A stretch of DNA of 64,000 nucleotides from Heterobilharzia americana (Eukaryota; Platyhelminthes; Trematoda; Strigeidida; Schistosomatidae), in contig OX104132.1 in the NCBI GenBank assembly GCA_944470555.2, positions 18,237,755 to 18,301,754 on the forward strand. The letters are read 5' to 3'. This document shows, piece after piece, positions 22,935 through 35,795 of the stretch. A model generated the notes under the pieces. The model was given only the letters and a program-made list of their open reading frames with translations. It ran no database searches and had not been told where the DNA came from. The position numbers and the translations under genes were made by a program. The stretch's first letter is position 1. Every line of letters starts with the position of its first letter.

Positions 22935-23225
22935 CCCGTCGGTTAAAATCAGCCAACACAGGACCTTCAGGCTCTATGGCTAGTACGTTACTATTAAGTA
23001 ACTGGGTCAGAGTTCAATGATCGTGAACTGAAAGAAGTGGAAAATATGAACCATTAGCCTACGTTCGATCCCTGGTGGGGTCGCAGTGTTCACTGCTGAG
23101 GAGTCACATACTAGAACTAAACTGCTGATCAATCCTACAAGATGGCTAGTGTCTCTTCGACTGATGTTAGTCCATGAAGAAAACCAACCTGAACTCAGTG
23201 AATAAATCCCCACAAACTTCTATAT
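22935..23225 (+). repeat. Family C repeat, composite copy
   Basis: A minus-strand head fragment (caggaccttcaggctc at about 22962) is followed by a plus-strand copy: head with cgttcgatccctggtggggtc, hammerhead segment at about 23090-23140, and the tail ending ccccacaaac. CTGAGGA is kept, but GAAA reads TAAA and stem II no longer pairs. Confidence 0.65.
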
Positions 23226-24860
23226 TGATTTCTGTTCCATATCCTTCTATAACTCGATGATTATAAGGGTAATTTAGTGTAGCTGTTGCAAAGAATATCC
23301 CAAGCCAGATCGAAAGATTTTATAATGATACAATATATGTTTATTCTGTTATATGTTTTAATATACTACGTCTGGATAACACAAGTGGAATACACCTTAT
23401 ACGATGAATCGTACTAACTGGGTACCCAAGATTTCCTAATCCATCCAGTCCGTCGTTGGACAGGACACTAAAATAGCTATGCATATATCTTAAATCACAT
23501 CTCATCGTGAATATAAATGTCCATGTGTTTTCGTGTACATGTACAAAAAGTAATCAAAGTATTCAGTCTACAACGTTGAAACCTATTGCAACCTGGATGC
23601 AAATGTGGCTGCAACTACCGTTGTTCTCTGTGAATAAGCACTACACAAAAGCACAACGTGGGATCAAATTAGAAATGAATTTAAAGCCTAAATAAACAAG
23701 TTTTTTGGCATTCAAACTTCTATTTTTACCAAAGTTTAATCTGACCCTCTTTCCAAGAATGTTTACTGTAAAATGGTGAATTATTCTTCACTTAACAATA
23801 CCTCAGAACAACTTTCAAATTTATCAGGTGTTTATTTACTACGCTATGAGTAGTGAAGTGTAACCGTCATACGTTATATCACTTATATAAAGAATATATG
23901 GTTGTTTTTTCCTCTTTATTTATTGTTCTCCTCACCTGTGTGATCGATGAGAGTTATAAACATTTCGTCATTAAGTTGAAAGGTTTATTTTGTAGATTCA
24001 AATAACTAATGACATTTATAATTAAAAAAGATTATATTTATTAAAACAGTTTGAAGCGTTTCATTGTCTTTCTTCTAAAGAAAAATATGGTTTGCCTGGC
24101 ATTGTGCACAACCTGGTTACACTGAAGTGAGAGGATTGTTCTCTGCTGTCAGTAATGCACTTGCATGGGCTCCTTGTTAAAAATGAACTTCTATGGATAC
24201 ACTTGATGACTGAAGTTGAAAAGTTTAATTTGTGCCCGAATTCAAAGAATAACGCAAATATCTCTGATCGTGGACTCAAATAATTCATCTACGAGGTCCA
24301 TGTGAGTATAAATACTCCGCTGAACTTGGTTTTTCCGATACAAAGTTGTGATGCGTACATATTCGCCTAATAGTATCTACCGTACAGACTGGTTTTCCAA
24401 AGTTTTAATTATGAGCTTTGATGTTGACGGCTATTTAACTGATTTGTCAAGAATGATAATCCCTGGTGACATTGAAGACTGATTATACCGCATTATAAGC
24501 GGAGAGACGTAAGACATTTCTCATTCTTAGTCTTCAATTCATTGGCTTAGCGTTGTGATTAATACTCTGTGAAATACTCTGTGCTATTTGGAACTTCCTC
24601 ATTAATGGAGTCGTTAGTGCGTATTGCTTAGAAGTAGCAATCTAGAATGAATTGGGTGCTTACGAGCAAGATAATCACATTATTTCAGACATATTATGGA
24701 TGCAGTAGGAGGGTTTTAATACAATATTCCAGAACATCAATTTATCATTCAGTACTTTCAACTGAAATAACCACAGCATCGAGTATTACAGGAAATAATA
24801 TGTCAGTGACAATGGCAGTGAAAAATTATTTTCTGCTTCAAGAGTTTTGAGGATTTCTTG
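23225..24860. other. AT-rich stretch, no gene recognised
   Basis: Only short random open frames; no conserved motif seen. Confidence 0.4.
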
Positions 24861-24864
24861 AGGT

Positions 24865-25085
24865 AAACCAAGTCAGAGGTGAAAACAAACTATCAACGAT
24901 GGTATTGAATGAAGGTGACACTGATAGAAGAAGACTACTGAGTTCAAACTTAGTGACCCGATGGTAAAATGAATTCCATCCTCGATAAAGCCATAAGTAC
25001 GCACTGCTGAGGATTGCCAAACTAGGATGACATAGTTGTTCATTGCTCTCAATTGGTGTTAATTCGTAGTGAATATCAACTTAAA
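24865..25085 (+). repeat. Family C repeat, degenerate
   Basis: A weak head is followed by gtacgcactgctgaggat at about 25000 and an eroded tail to 25085. CTGAGGA is kept; GAAA reads GACA, so the ribozyme is broken. Confidence 0.55.
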
Positions 25086-26960
25086 AATGTCTTTACTTAC
25101 GGCTGCTGAGTTTGGTTCTAATACTTTCCTCGTTATATGAAAACTTGTAGACTATTCGAGCTTGAAGTCTTATCGGATTGCATCGTGTCTTTCGTTGACA
25201 AATTGAAAGTAAAGAGCCTACTGAGTATTCAGTCAACCTACTTTTGTAAGTTGCCTGCATGTATTCAACTGTCTGTCAACCACAATATCTATTAATATGG
25301 TCGAACGCATATCAAAATCTTTACTACAAACCGTTATGCAACGTCAGGTTTTTTAGCAACAAGGGAAAGAATACGTCTGAGCAATAAAAGAGAACAGGTA
25401 TATATATATGTATATGTTTGAATTCCAGGATTACTGGCTGGTACACCAGTGAGTCTCAACTTCCATACGTAAAGCTGAAAGAGAGACTTTTCAGAAATCA
25501 GTGATATATGGCATAAGGAAAATAAGATATGTAGATGCAAAAATTGATTGATTCTACATAATGGTACCATCAGTACTCCATAAGTCATCCGGCTGAAGCA
25601 GTTCAGAAAATTCCTGTTCACATAACTGATTTGAATTTAAAATCTGATATTTAAAAAGACCACTTAAGGAAAGCAACTCATGAAATATAAATCAGGAATC
25701 GTTTGTCTTGGATTTTTATTTTTGAATACGACAATAGGCAAAGAAAGCGCCATTTAATCAGTTTAATTCACAAACTCACTTTCCACAGAATTAAAAAAAG
25801 TCAGGTGAAAGAGATAAAACACGAAGAAAGAAAGTATAGCAACTTTAGTAACGTCAGCTTTAGTCACTGATGAGTCTGCGAGGATTCATTGGTGTACGGT
25901 GAACTGCTTTCTTCTAGTTTTCTGATCGTGACTCCATAAATGCATCAATAAAATAAATGCTCTAGGCATGACACAGCTGTTTCCATCTGTGTTTATGATG
26001 CTGCTGAGTAGTAATGTTATCGTTTTCATTGCTGAAGAGAGTGAGGCGTACCAGGTATGAAGGTAATCGCAGATTTCTTCCTTTCCAAGTTCGGGTCTAT
26101 CTTAACACTTTCAGAGTATATACAGTGAGGAAGTGATCATGATATGTACATATAATGAAGCCAAGTGTCTTGCGTTTTTATTATCACCCAAGGTAGTTAC
26201 TCAAGGTGGTCCAGAATTTTCAATAACGTTTACAATCTATGCTAAAAATTTTAGAAATAGCCAGTCACCATATTACTGCACCATCTAAAGCTGTTTAACA
26301 TCCACCATGGAGTTCTTACGTAAGTTTTTCACGGAAATAAGTAGTGAAAGATGGGATATGTTTGCTAATGCACTTTAGTAACTGACATGATTTCATAACA
26401 AAATAATAAGTAAAATAAAGTTAAAATGAATGGCGTGATTAAGTGTATTCAAAGGAAATATTCGGTAGCTCAAGATTCCAATTGGTGAACAGTATTGTGT
26501 TAGTATCACTGAAAAGCCTATTGAAGTAAAAAATGGTCTCAACGTTTATAATTTTCTGAAGGTAGTAAAAAGCTGGTGCTATTTTAAGCTTACAACAGTG
26601 CACTCCAGAAAATTGAATTTTGCGATCAGGGAAGAAGACCGTTTGTATCTGTTTGTCAGAAGTCCCCTAAACATGGAATAACATCAAGGCTACTAAAATC
26701 CAAGAATGACAGAGAAGTTAGTTACTGTGTCCAAGTTAGACGCCATTCATTCTAGCCTTGATGAAGTGAAAACGTAAGATTTCCAAATTTTGAACAGAAG
26801 CCACATTCAGTATCCATCGGCTTACACTTATTCTGAAGCTGATATCATCGCCGGATAAAATCTGTTATTGAACCAACTGACTTTATTCTGTCCATCATTA
26901 GCGGTTAGTATCCATTAACATAAACTAAAATTTAGGCTCCGCTTTCAGCAGTTATCTCAG
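25085..26960. other. AT-rich stretch, no gene recognised
   Basis: The longest open frame (25334-25621, minus, 95 codons) is Leu/Ile-rich with no recognisable motif, and I do not call it a gene. Confidence 0.4.
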
Positions 26961-26964
26961 TTAT

Positions 26965-27425
26965 TGTGTTTATCATTTATTGATATACTCGTAATTCTCC
27001 ATTGTTTCATTTGATCGAATTGTTCGACCTCCATTGACATATGTGAATTCTTCTATATTGCCTGAGTGTTAATTACAGTAGTTTGGTTGGTTGTGGATAG
27101 CAGAGGAATCCAGTAGGTGAGGTTCGTCTTATTTGTGACTCATCAGCCAGACGTACCTGCATCTTGTACAACGGGGAGTAGTCATTACTATTTATTGAAA
27201 TACTTCTAATTCTACGTTGTTTTATTGGATCGAATTGTTCGACGTATATCCTGGGTTCCTCCACTAGCCATAACCAACCAAAATACTACAATTAAGATCC
27301 AGGCAATATCGAGACATTCTCCTGGGAGCCCATATACAAATAGAGCTTGAACAATCCGACCCAGTAAAAAAACGGGGAATTACAAGTATTTCAATAAATA
27401 ATAGTGACTACTACCCGTTTTACAT
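26965..27425. repeat. Family B repeat cluster with direct and inverted copies of the tail
   Basis: Three copies of the family B 3' tail lie close together: minus at about 26975-27030, minus at about 27180-27245, and plus at about 27345-27412 (caataaata on one side, tatttattg on the other). The last two form an inverted repeat of about 60 bases. A minus-strand hammerhead remnant sits at about 27100-27165, with CTGATGA kept and GAAA reading GAAC. Confidence 0.6.
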
Positions 27426-27429
27426 GAAG

Positions 27430-27610
27430 TGATTGTCGTTCCTATGTGGCATAGTGGATAAAACCTTGGCGTTTGAAGCGATGGGTACGAGGTTTGAGTC
27501 TACATGGGGACAACATCACTCACTAGGATGCAGGTACATTCAGTTGATGAGTCCCGAATACGACGTAACGTGCATACTGGATTCCTTTGCCAGCTGAAAC
27601 CAACCAAATT
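27430..27610 (+). repeat. Family B (Sm-alpha-like) SINE repeat, hammerhead broken
   Basis: A plus-strand head (gtggcatagtggataaaac near 27451, then gatgggtacgaggtttgagtc and caacatcactcac) leads to the hammerhead segment at about 27530-27595. The core reads TTGATGA and GTAA, and the cleavage triplet is ATA. Confidence 0.65.
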
Positions 27611-28750
27611 ACCATGGTTATTATATTTATTTAGGTGATTTGTAAAGATGGAAGCATATTCTAAACGCTATCAACTGATAGGTACCAAAGTTATTCATTT
27701 TATTAAATGAACCAATAAATATTGTTTCATGATGGTTAAATCATAGACACCATATTTTTCGTTCTGAATTCTATTTTATTTTCCAGTTTTTTCTTTATTT
27801 CAAGGTTCTTAGTTTTTTCAGAAGCCTTATCTATTTTTAATTGCATATCTTTCTGTGCATAGTTTGATTGGCATTTTAAATAAATAATTTATTTTCGATG
27901 AAAAACTGATTAAAAAAGTGATGTGAAAAGAGAGAGAGAAAGTTTATGTGTACTGCTAATCAACCACTTTGAGACTGTCCATCACACAGGATGAATGATC
28001 TTTTCTACTTGGAAAAATAGAAAACTTATCAAGAAAGCATAAATCACATTTTGGAGAGAAAAATACAATTAAAGATACGAATAAAGCGATAGTGCGGTTC
28101 TGTTTGGCACTAGACAACGAAACTTTCTAAACAGTTTCTTACAAAGTGTCCACGACATATTTCGATACTCTGTAGCAAAAAAAGTTCATTTCATCACATT
28201 GTAGTTTCTTTAAGAGGACTCAAAGTAAGTCCTAAGGAGATAGGCTACGGTTTGCATTTTGTATAATCAGTCAGACCACTACACTTCACGTTACATATTA
28301 CCTCTTGTACTATGTTTTATTCAACTGTTTTTCTAAAGGGGAGTTTCTTTTGCTTATAAATTGACTATTTTATTGAATGACGAACAATCAAGTATGTTAT
28401 TTGTGCAGAAAACGTTTCTATAACTTTTCATAAGGCTGACGATAGCCCTGTGACGCATTTACACTGAGTTTGGATATGTTAAATTACTTATAAGATTGTT
28501 TTTTCACAGTCTTCAGGTAGAAGTAATATGTAACCACAATTGTTGTTGTTTTATTGGCAGGGTATAAATCAATGAGTTTTAACTTTATTACATAATCAAT
28601 TTTTTCATTATGCAACACTAAGACAACAACTAATATGCAATATCAGGAGTATTCATCAAATACATAGACAGATAGACAAAGTAGGTCAAAGGCTGAAAAG
28701 GCCAGTAAGTTTGTGTGATACTGGATGAAAAATTACATTTTAAAACTCAT
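27610..28750. other. AT-rich stretch, no gene recognised
   Basis: No coding sequence or repeat family identified. Confidence 0.4.
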
Positions 28751-28754
28751 TAGT

Positions 28755-30430
28755 AAATTCATTCATTAGGTGTTTCCTGGCCAAGATGGAGATAAAACTG
28801 TATTAATTTCTTTTGAATATACAGCTTTGAATTGTTCATCCGAATTCCTATAACCTTAGCAATATGTAAAAGGCTATGTCGAACTGCATGCGAGAGGTTC
28901 ATTGTCATATTGTGAACAGCTCTAAACAATTTCATACTGACCAATCCTTAGTCACTGTCAACTATATGAGACGAAACAGAACGTCTTATAGAGTTCACTT
29001 GTTCTTTTCCCAGCCAAAAAGGTAAACATTCGGTAACATGTTGGTTAAGTTGCTCAGTCGTACGCCCAATATGTGTTACCACAGGATTCATTTAACTGGT
29101 AAATACGCATGGAAGTGGCGAAACTAGGTTATCTTTTTCTTCGTTTTACACAAAACAAATCGTTGACTAGAAAACGATAGTTAGATTAGCTGGAAAGAAA
29201 GTTCTTTCAGTGGTTCTTGACAGTCTAAGCAGAAAGATCCAACCAGATTTATCTCCATGGAATTGCAGCTTTATGAATAATAATTTCTTTCGAAAGGTTG
29301 CTACTTCAGTTCTTTTCCACGATCTATTCATATGCTTTTTTTTAAAAAAATTGTGAGGATAATATATTTCAATCAATGAATTTGAAATGCATTCTAGGTC
29401 ACTCTGTATAGTGTCATCTGAGTAGATTTTCCTTGCTCTATCTGTCAAACATTTCACCAAGTTTCTTTTTTATCGTATAGAAATGAAGCTAAAGAAGTGT
29501 ATCTATTGACATTTGTTGTGTGCATGCATCTACAAAGCGATTCACATTTTTGTCTCTACTTAAAAGAATACCAAGAGGATTTGGCTTACTGTTCTGTGCT
29601 TCTTCAACAGTGAAGGCAAGTTAAGAGTATATGCTTTAAAAATTCCTTACTTGTTCTTTCTGATCCATATTCTGATCAGTCATAGTAAATGTCTCATCTA
29701 TTTATCTGTAAAACATATCTAGCTTGCTGATGCCCTCCTTCAATGATCCATTCCGTAGTTTGGCCAGTAAAAAGTCTGCAAAGACTGGACCTAAATAGTG
29801 ATCCCATAGCCATTTCATCTACTTGTCTATAACATGCATTATTGAAAACAAAGCGCGCATTCAATTTTCACCTAAGAAGTGATTTCTTTAGGTTAGACTG
29901 AGGAATTCCAATGTAGATCAGTCATCTGCCAACTGTTTCAGTTAGCGGCACATTAGTGAATAATAACAATATCATGCGTATTCTACCCACATTTATCTGT
30001 GCCACCTTGAAGATGAAATTGAAGATATCCTTCGCAGTGTCTACACCCAGTTTCTGAAAGGATCCTAAGACAGAAACCAAACATTTTGCGATTTTAAGAT
30101 AAGGCTAGTTATGTATATTTAGGATTGGAGGAAGGCGAAGTCCAGGTTTATAGATTATAGGGTGGAGCACAAAGCTGTGGTATACTACATCCTGTGTGCT
30201 TCAGTGATTCATGCATCTCTGCTAAGATGACACCTGATTCCTTCAGTTCCTTAAAACAGATAGCTGCTTTGCCACTATCGCATTCAAATCTCTAGAATCA
30301 GTGGACTTCCAGAATTCGGTTTCATCTCTGTGCAGGGAATTCATTTTGTCTACATAACTTCTGTTGTCCAGCAACACTATACCACCTCCCTTGTCCATCC
30401 AAAAAGATTTACAGCAAACCACTGAAGTTT
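28755..30430 (-). mobile_element. Penelope-like element with RT and GIY-YIG region, degenerate (PLE1)
   Basis: Read from 30430 down, the minus strand shows the marks of a Penelope-like retroelement. First comes DKGGGIVLLDNRSYVDKMN (about 30400-30340), then KPGLRLPPILN (about 30150-30110). Further on are LFTNVPLTETV (about 29970-29935), YRQVDEMAMGS (about 29840-29805) followed after a frameshift by LGPVFADF, and an IDETFTM in place of the catalytic Y-x-DD box. LTDRARKI follows (29455-29430), then RTEVATF...LQFHGD. The C-terminal part reads HIGRTTEQLNQHVTECLP (about 29080-29020), the GIY-YIG endonuclease core of these elements. Multiple frameshifts and stops are present. Cercyon is the Penelope-like element described from schistosomes; family identity here is inferred. 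Confidence 0.8.
29167..29460 (-). pseudogene. Penelope-like element, region between RT and GIY-YIG, fragment
   Basis: A 97-codon frame starting MVKCLTDRARKIYSDDTIQ, then KRTEVATFRKKLLFIKLQFHGDKSG and a TFFPANLTIVF end. These correspond to the conserved post-RT block of Penelope-like elements. The frame ends just before the GIY-YIG part, which continues on the same strand after a stop. Confidence 0.75.
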
Positions 30431-30905
30431 TCTCATGGAGTTCGACTGCGCTTTTTACACATACCGGAGGCTACAGGAATTTGAATAAACATTTTAAAGT
30501 TCTATGTTCAGAAGAAATTTGTACAGTTTTTATCCCTTCCCTAGCCAGTAAGAACCGAATGAAATACTTAGATATTCATTTTATAGAAGATATATCGTAT
30601 ATTTACATTTTCAAGGAAATTTTTAATCTTTTACTGAAAAGGAGCAGTTGCCTGACTCAACTCATCTCAATGTTATCGTAAGGAATAACTCGTTATAACT
30701 GTGATGGTTTTATTATTTACACTGCTAAATTTTTCCATCATACATTAAAAGGTCATTTAACAAGAAACACCGTATGATAGTTGTACTTTGAATAGCCCGT
30801 CAAGGTCATTACGATATACTTGATAAATAAAAAACTGACAAATTTTATGTCTATATAAACTCTTTATTCCTCATCTCAGAAGCACATCAGTTTAATACAC
30901 TTGTA
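30430..30905. other. AT-rich stretch, no gene recognised
   Basis: The plus-strand open frame 30364-30681 begins inside the minus-strand Penelope-like element and is not supported as a gene. Confidence 0.4.
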
Positions 30906-31300
30906 TCAGGTTGATATTTACTATGGACTGACATCAGTTGGAGAACCGGTGAAAACCAGAGAGCACAGGACAGCTGTTTGTCCTAGTATGGAATTCCTTG
31001 GCAGCGAGCATCAGTGACCCCACCCGGGATGGTGACAAGGATATTCAGGTTTCGTAGCCAGGAGAGATAGAAAAGTAGGGAATTGTGTACCGTAGGGTCC
31101 CCATCCAGTGGTTAAGTGGTATCGTACTCACCATGGAACCCAAAAGTCATTAGTGTAGACTGTAGAGACGTTCTTTGACTAGTACCGAGAAGTTGTCAAA
31201 TAATTTCAGGTTTTAATTTATCCTCCGGTTGGTGTCAGCTTGTGATAAACACAAATTTGAAATCAATAAATCCCTACCAACCTTCACAGTGAATTCCTGT
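30905..31300. repeat. Family C repeats, inverted pair
   Basis: A minus copy (tail and hammerhead segment, about 30915-31045) faces a degenerate plus copy (head about 31100, tail ending near 31290 with aaatcaataaatccctacc). In the minus copy GAAA reads CAAA and CTGANGA is lost. The palindromic ACAGCTGT and the GTC triplet remain. Confidence 0.6.
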
Positions 31301-32150
31301 CGTTTTACCGCTGTAACTGACGAAGATATATTAATCACTTTAAGGCACCAGGATTAGGAATAACCAATTATTACTTGCAGCTTTTCGTACTCATCAAAAC
31401 GTTTACATATGACATGATCTGTTAATTTCACACAGGGTGAATACTTTACATGTAATCAATGTTGGAACATCTTTCAAAATGGACAACATACAATACTATT
31501 TGGGTTCCCTCTAGTTCATATGCGTCAACTTATTAACTGAGAAGTCTAAATTTGATTGAAATCGAAATGAGCGAACCATATAGGCCTTAATAATGAACTC
31601 TATCTTTCTCAGAATCAGGATTTCGTCTGTTGATTGATACTATACTTCCTTCCCTGTTAACAATTCCTGTGTTCACAACACTTTTCCTGATGCTTGATAC
31701 AATCTACTTAAGTTTTCACAATTGTTCTAGAACAACAAGCATACTATTGCATGGTAGAAACGATTTAAAGCTCAGGATGAGGATGATAAATGTTTGGTAT
31801 GTACTGGGCTCTAAGCCTTTGCTATACATAAATCCCCATTTCTGACAGTGTTGTATTTCACTTCTGTTTGTCATGCACAATAAATGTATAGTGTTGAATT
31901 TCGTTCATCAGTAGCTATCTTTACTCATTAACTTTGCGTGAAGATAATCGGAAAGTGATGAGAAGCAATAGTATCATTGAAGTCTGCTAAATTCAATAGA
32001 TCTGGCTGTTTAAAAATCAAGTAGTTTATGAAAATACTTAAAAACATAACCTGAAGGAATTTAAGGGTAATTAAGATTGCCTTTGAAAGTAAATATGAAT
32101 GGATAGTTGCCTATTAAGCAGTTAAAGGTGAGGCTTAATTGAATTCCTTA
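31300..32150. other. AT-rich stretch, no gene recognised
   Basis: No conserved motif seen in the short open frames. Confidence 0.4.
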
Positions 32151-32154
32151 TGTA

Positions 32155-32235
32155 GCAAAAGTCATGTACTGACATGAATTGGTGAGCGGCTGAAATCCTA
32201 GGGGCACTGGACAGCTGTTTAGTCCTAGTGTGGTC
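32155..32235 (-). repeat. Family C repeat, 3' fragment
   Basis: A minus-strand tail and the 3' half of the hammerhead (aaacagctgtccagtgcc) remain. The copy stops inside stem II, and the GAAA box reads TAAA. Confidence 0.6.
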
Positions 32236-32239
32236 AGTA

Positions 32240-33035
32240 TATTGTGATAGATAAGATATGAAAGAAGTATGCATTTTGAGAGATCAATCGTAAACAAAAG
32301 CTTTGTAACAGAATACAATATTCTAAGATGAAATGGCTCTCATCGAAAAAGTCCTTCACAATTGCGTAGAGTATACGACTAAGGATTCTGAAAGCAAGGT
32401 AAATACGACAAGCTGCCATACCCGAAACATAAGCAGTTCGCAAGTTCAGACCATCGTTTCCCTTTCAAAATCGATATGTAAGAGCTCATTCTTCTCCGTT
32501 ATCATCTTGTGCGACTGGTCATTTTGGATAATTCCCTCATGATATGATGACACTTTATGTTTTCTAATAATGTTTTTACTCCTCTTTTGTTATGAGATGT
32601 ATCCCACCCTATGAAAGGAATTTATTTGAAGTTTCCTACACCCTCAGCGATGCATCCAAGAATGTAAAGCTAAGAGAATAAATTCGTTGGAAAAAAGACT
32701 TTTCCATCACTGCAATCGTCATTTCTCACTTCCTATGATCAAATCTCTTTACCTTGGTATTTGAGGAAGGCAGTTACGTCCATTTTGAAAAGACATTCTG
32801 AAACGGTGCGATTTCACCGGGAGTTATAATAACGAATGTTATTTGAAGAGTATAAACTCAATAGATTTCTTTATCACTGGGCTGAGTTTTGTTAATTTTT
32901 CTTTAAAACATTTGAGTACAATCATAGAGAACTGAAAGAGGGACAGCTAGGCACTGCATTACTCGACAATATGCGACAATGATAAAGAGTATGTAAAAAA
33001 AAAGTTCTTTGTATCTCATCATCGTGCCTTTCATC
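32240..33035. other. AT-rich stretch, no gene recognised
   Basis: No coding sequence or repeat family identified. Confidence 0.4.
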
Positions 33036-33039
33036 CTAT

Positions 33040-33350
33040 CTGGAACTCATCAATTGCATGAACTTGCACCTTAGTGAGTGATAGCATTCCCAGAGATAGA
33101 TACGGAGTTTTATTTCTAAAAGGAAACAGCATCACTCGCTGTGGTGCAAGTACGTCTAGCTGATGAGTTATAAATATGGCAAAATGCCTATTCTTGATTC
33201 TAATGCTGGCCATCAACAAGTAAGTTATAATAGTTAATATTCGTATAATACGAAGGTATTCGCATGGAAGCGTATTCATTAACAAATTGATCGGTTCAAT
33301 ACAGTATAACGGGGATCGACAAGTATCAACTAATAGCTTCAAAATGACTA
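33040..33350 (+). repeat. Family B repeat with an inverted hammerhead half
   Basis: A minus fragment (33043-33100) and a plus fragment (33128-33170) are inverted copies of the region around the hammerhead 5' half, so the DNA could form a hairpin. The plus copy continues to the family tail near 33345. The core keeps CTGATGA, but GAAA reads AAAA. Confidence 0.6.
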
Positions 33351-35795
33351 TTTTTCATATCAACAAGGAAACTGACTGTCACAGAAGCAATCTATACTTC
33401 GTTCAGCACAGTAAAAAAAAACAGTAAACCAATTGTTCAATAGGTAACATAGATATCTAGAGACATATATGGCTGTTGATTTGAGCTGAGTATATGAATA
33501 TAAATAAACACACTGGAATACACGCACATCTATCGAACAAGTTTCAATGACGATAGATGCTTGTTCTCTGATGATATATTTTAAAGGTTTTTAAAGTAAC
33601 CAATTGGTCTTTTTTTGTTTTAATATCTTGCTATTTATTGTCCAGTGTAGAAAGCAAAAATTCATTCCAACACTTCTAAGCTTGTTTATTTTTTGGAAAA
33701 ATTTATCAACATTCCATATATCAAAAAAATATACATATATGATCATGTAATAAAACTGGAAACAGTTAATTTTTGTTCACCATTTTTTGTCTTTAATTTG
33801 TAATCCACTTGAAAATGTCTATTCTCATTTACTACTCTTATTTTTAGTAAACTGAATTCATTGGGAGGCATTTTTATGAAAAATCATTTGATTCTTTTGA
33901 TAGGAGGATTTTTAAATTGATAAAAATGATACCAGATAAAAAAAAACATAAATTAATCATGAAACATTTTGTTCAGTAGATGAAAGTTAAACAAGCCTTA
34001 AAAAAAAATGTAATGCTTGTTTTTCGAGAAAATCAAATCTATATATGTTTACATTTTATTAAGGAAAAGTTTGTTTTATTAATTGTTGCATAATATATGC
34101 TGTGAAATAAATACACCATAAATGGTAACGTTTTTAAAAAATAGATGGATTATTTTTTTCTATTAACGAATCGAAGTCAGTGATATTATAGGTGGACAAA
34201 TAAGCAAAGCCAGTCAGTTTGAGTTTTATCGTCATTCAAATTTTCATTTAAGCAACCATTTTCTGTACTCTACGGGGTTGTCTGTGAATCTGAATAGATT
34301 GACATATTTACAACTAGGTCATGAAATTATTTGGCTGTTTTTAAACCTTTAAAAGTTATCGAAATTATTAAAAAAGTCGATTGTTTTTAGCCTTCTTACA
34401 TTTTCTTTTGTACAAATTTTGGCAATCAGTGACAGAAATCAGTTGCAAAGAATTATATCACTTTCATATAGTGTAGCTAAATAACCATTTATCCCTATCA
34501 ATACTGCTGGATCAGTATCCTTAACTGTTTCTATCATTTGGTATCCATAATCTATCACTGTTTTTCAATTCAGGTTATCTATAAACGTTCATCACCCTTC
34601 AATAATGTCCTATTCAAGCTTGTAGCAACTACTAAACATGGTACATGTGACTGAAAATTGCGTTAACAATCTCTTAACTTAATATCTCTACATTTTTTTA
34701 GTTATATATATATATAGCATCTTACCTTACTCTATTATGACATGCATAGAATTAGGTTACCAGTGAGTAATCAAACTCATATCCTTAGCTCCTTACAATT
34801 GTGGATCGGTGTTACTAAGGGTTGACTGAATTGTCTCTTAATATTTCATCTGGTTTTTAGTTAATTTTTATGTCATTTGAATACTGACCTCTATTTTTTG
34901 AAAATATTTCATTCATTGACAGTTTTTGACATGTTTTCATTTCAAATCCAAACTGCTGTAATTCTGGGATGGCTGAAGGAACATCAATTTCTTTATAGTT
35001 TCAAGTACGTCTTGCTGATAAATGTCAACTCAGGTCACGCAATGCTATATTCCAACTGAATGTCAAAGTTTGACAACAAAATTATGCAGTTTATTTTGAC
35101 CTACAAAATTTCATTCCATCAAGGATAAATGACCGGCCATGTTTTTATTATATAAAAGCATACGTTATTGGTTACTTCGACATTGCTATGGCTTTCATTT
35201 TATATTATCTTCATGGCCATTTCGTGCAAGATACGTTCATAGTTTTGCGATATCAGTTACATTAGAATACTTTACTTGATAAATTTAATAACTGTAATCT
35301 ATTCATCCATCATCTTGACAAAAAAACGGAGAGAAACGAAGTGACTTTATTTCCTTTGCATAAGTGCTGTGAATAAAAATGCCAAATGAAAAGATAAAAC
35401 CGAGTGTACGCAAAGAAAGATGCTGACTGGTCAGTATACTACCTTCTTTAACTCCTCACCTGTCAAATTTAAGCGGAACTTGCTTAAACACTTGATTCAT
35501 TGCGCTAAAGTTACTTGCTTTGATGACATCATAGAAAAACGCTCGACATTATACATAGGCTGGTAAACAGGAATGGATAACCTGACAAGTTTGTCTTAAA
35601 GCTACACCAAAAGTGGCTAAAAATTCCAGGAAACTTTCCGCTTCAACAGCGGGTGCAAAAGGGATCCAGTTGAAGGGATTTTAACACGACTTTTTTGGGT
35701 AGCCTTTCGAAAAACATTTCGGGATGAAAAACTGCTTCTGATCTCTTACAACCAACCTATTTTAAATAGATGATGTGATAATAGACTTCCTCGTT
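33350..35795. other. Very AT-rich stretch, no gene recognised
   Basis: This includes A/T homopolymer-rich sequence at about 33600-34160. A faint tRNA-like repeat head may lie at about 34750-34820 (minus). No coding evidence. Confidence 0.4.

Noticed and set aside
25334..25621. Minus open frame of 95 codons.
   Set aside because: Low-complexity hydrophobic composition and a TA-rich part (YTYIYT) suggest chance.
30364..30681. Plus open frame of 105 codons.
   Set aside because: It begins inside the minus-strand Penelope-like element and has no motif or splice support.
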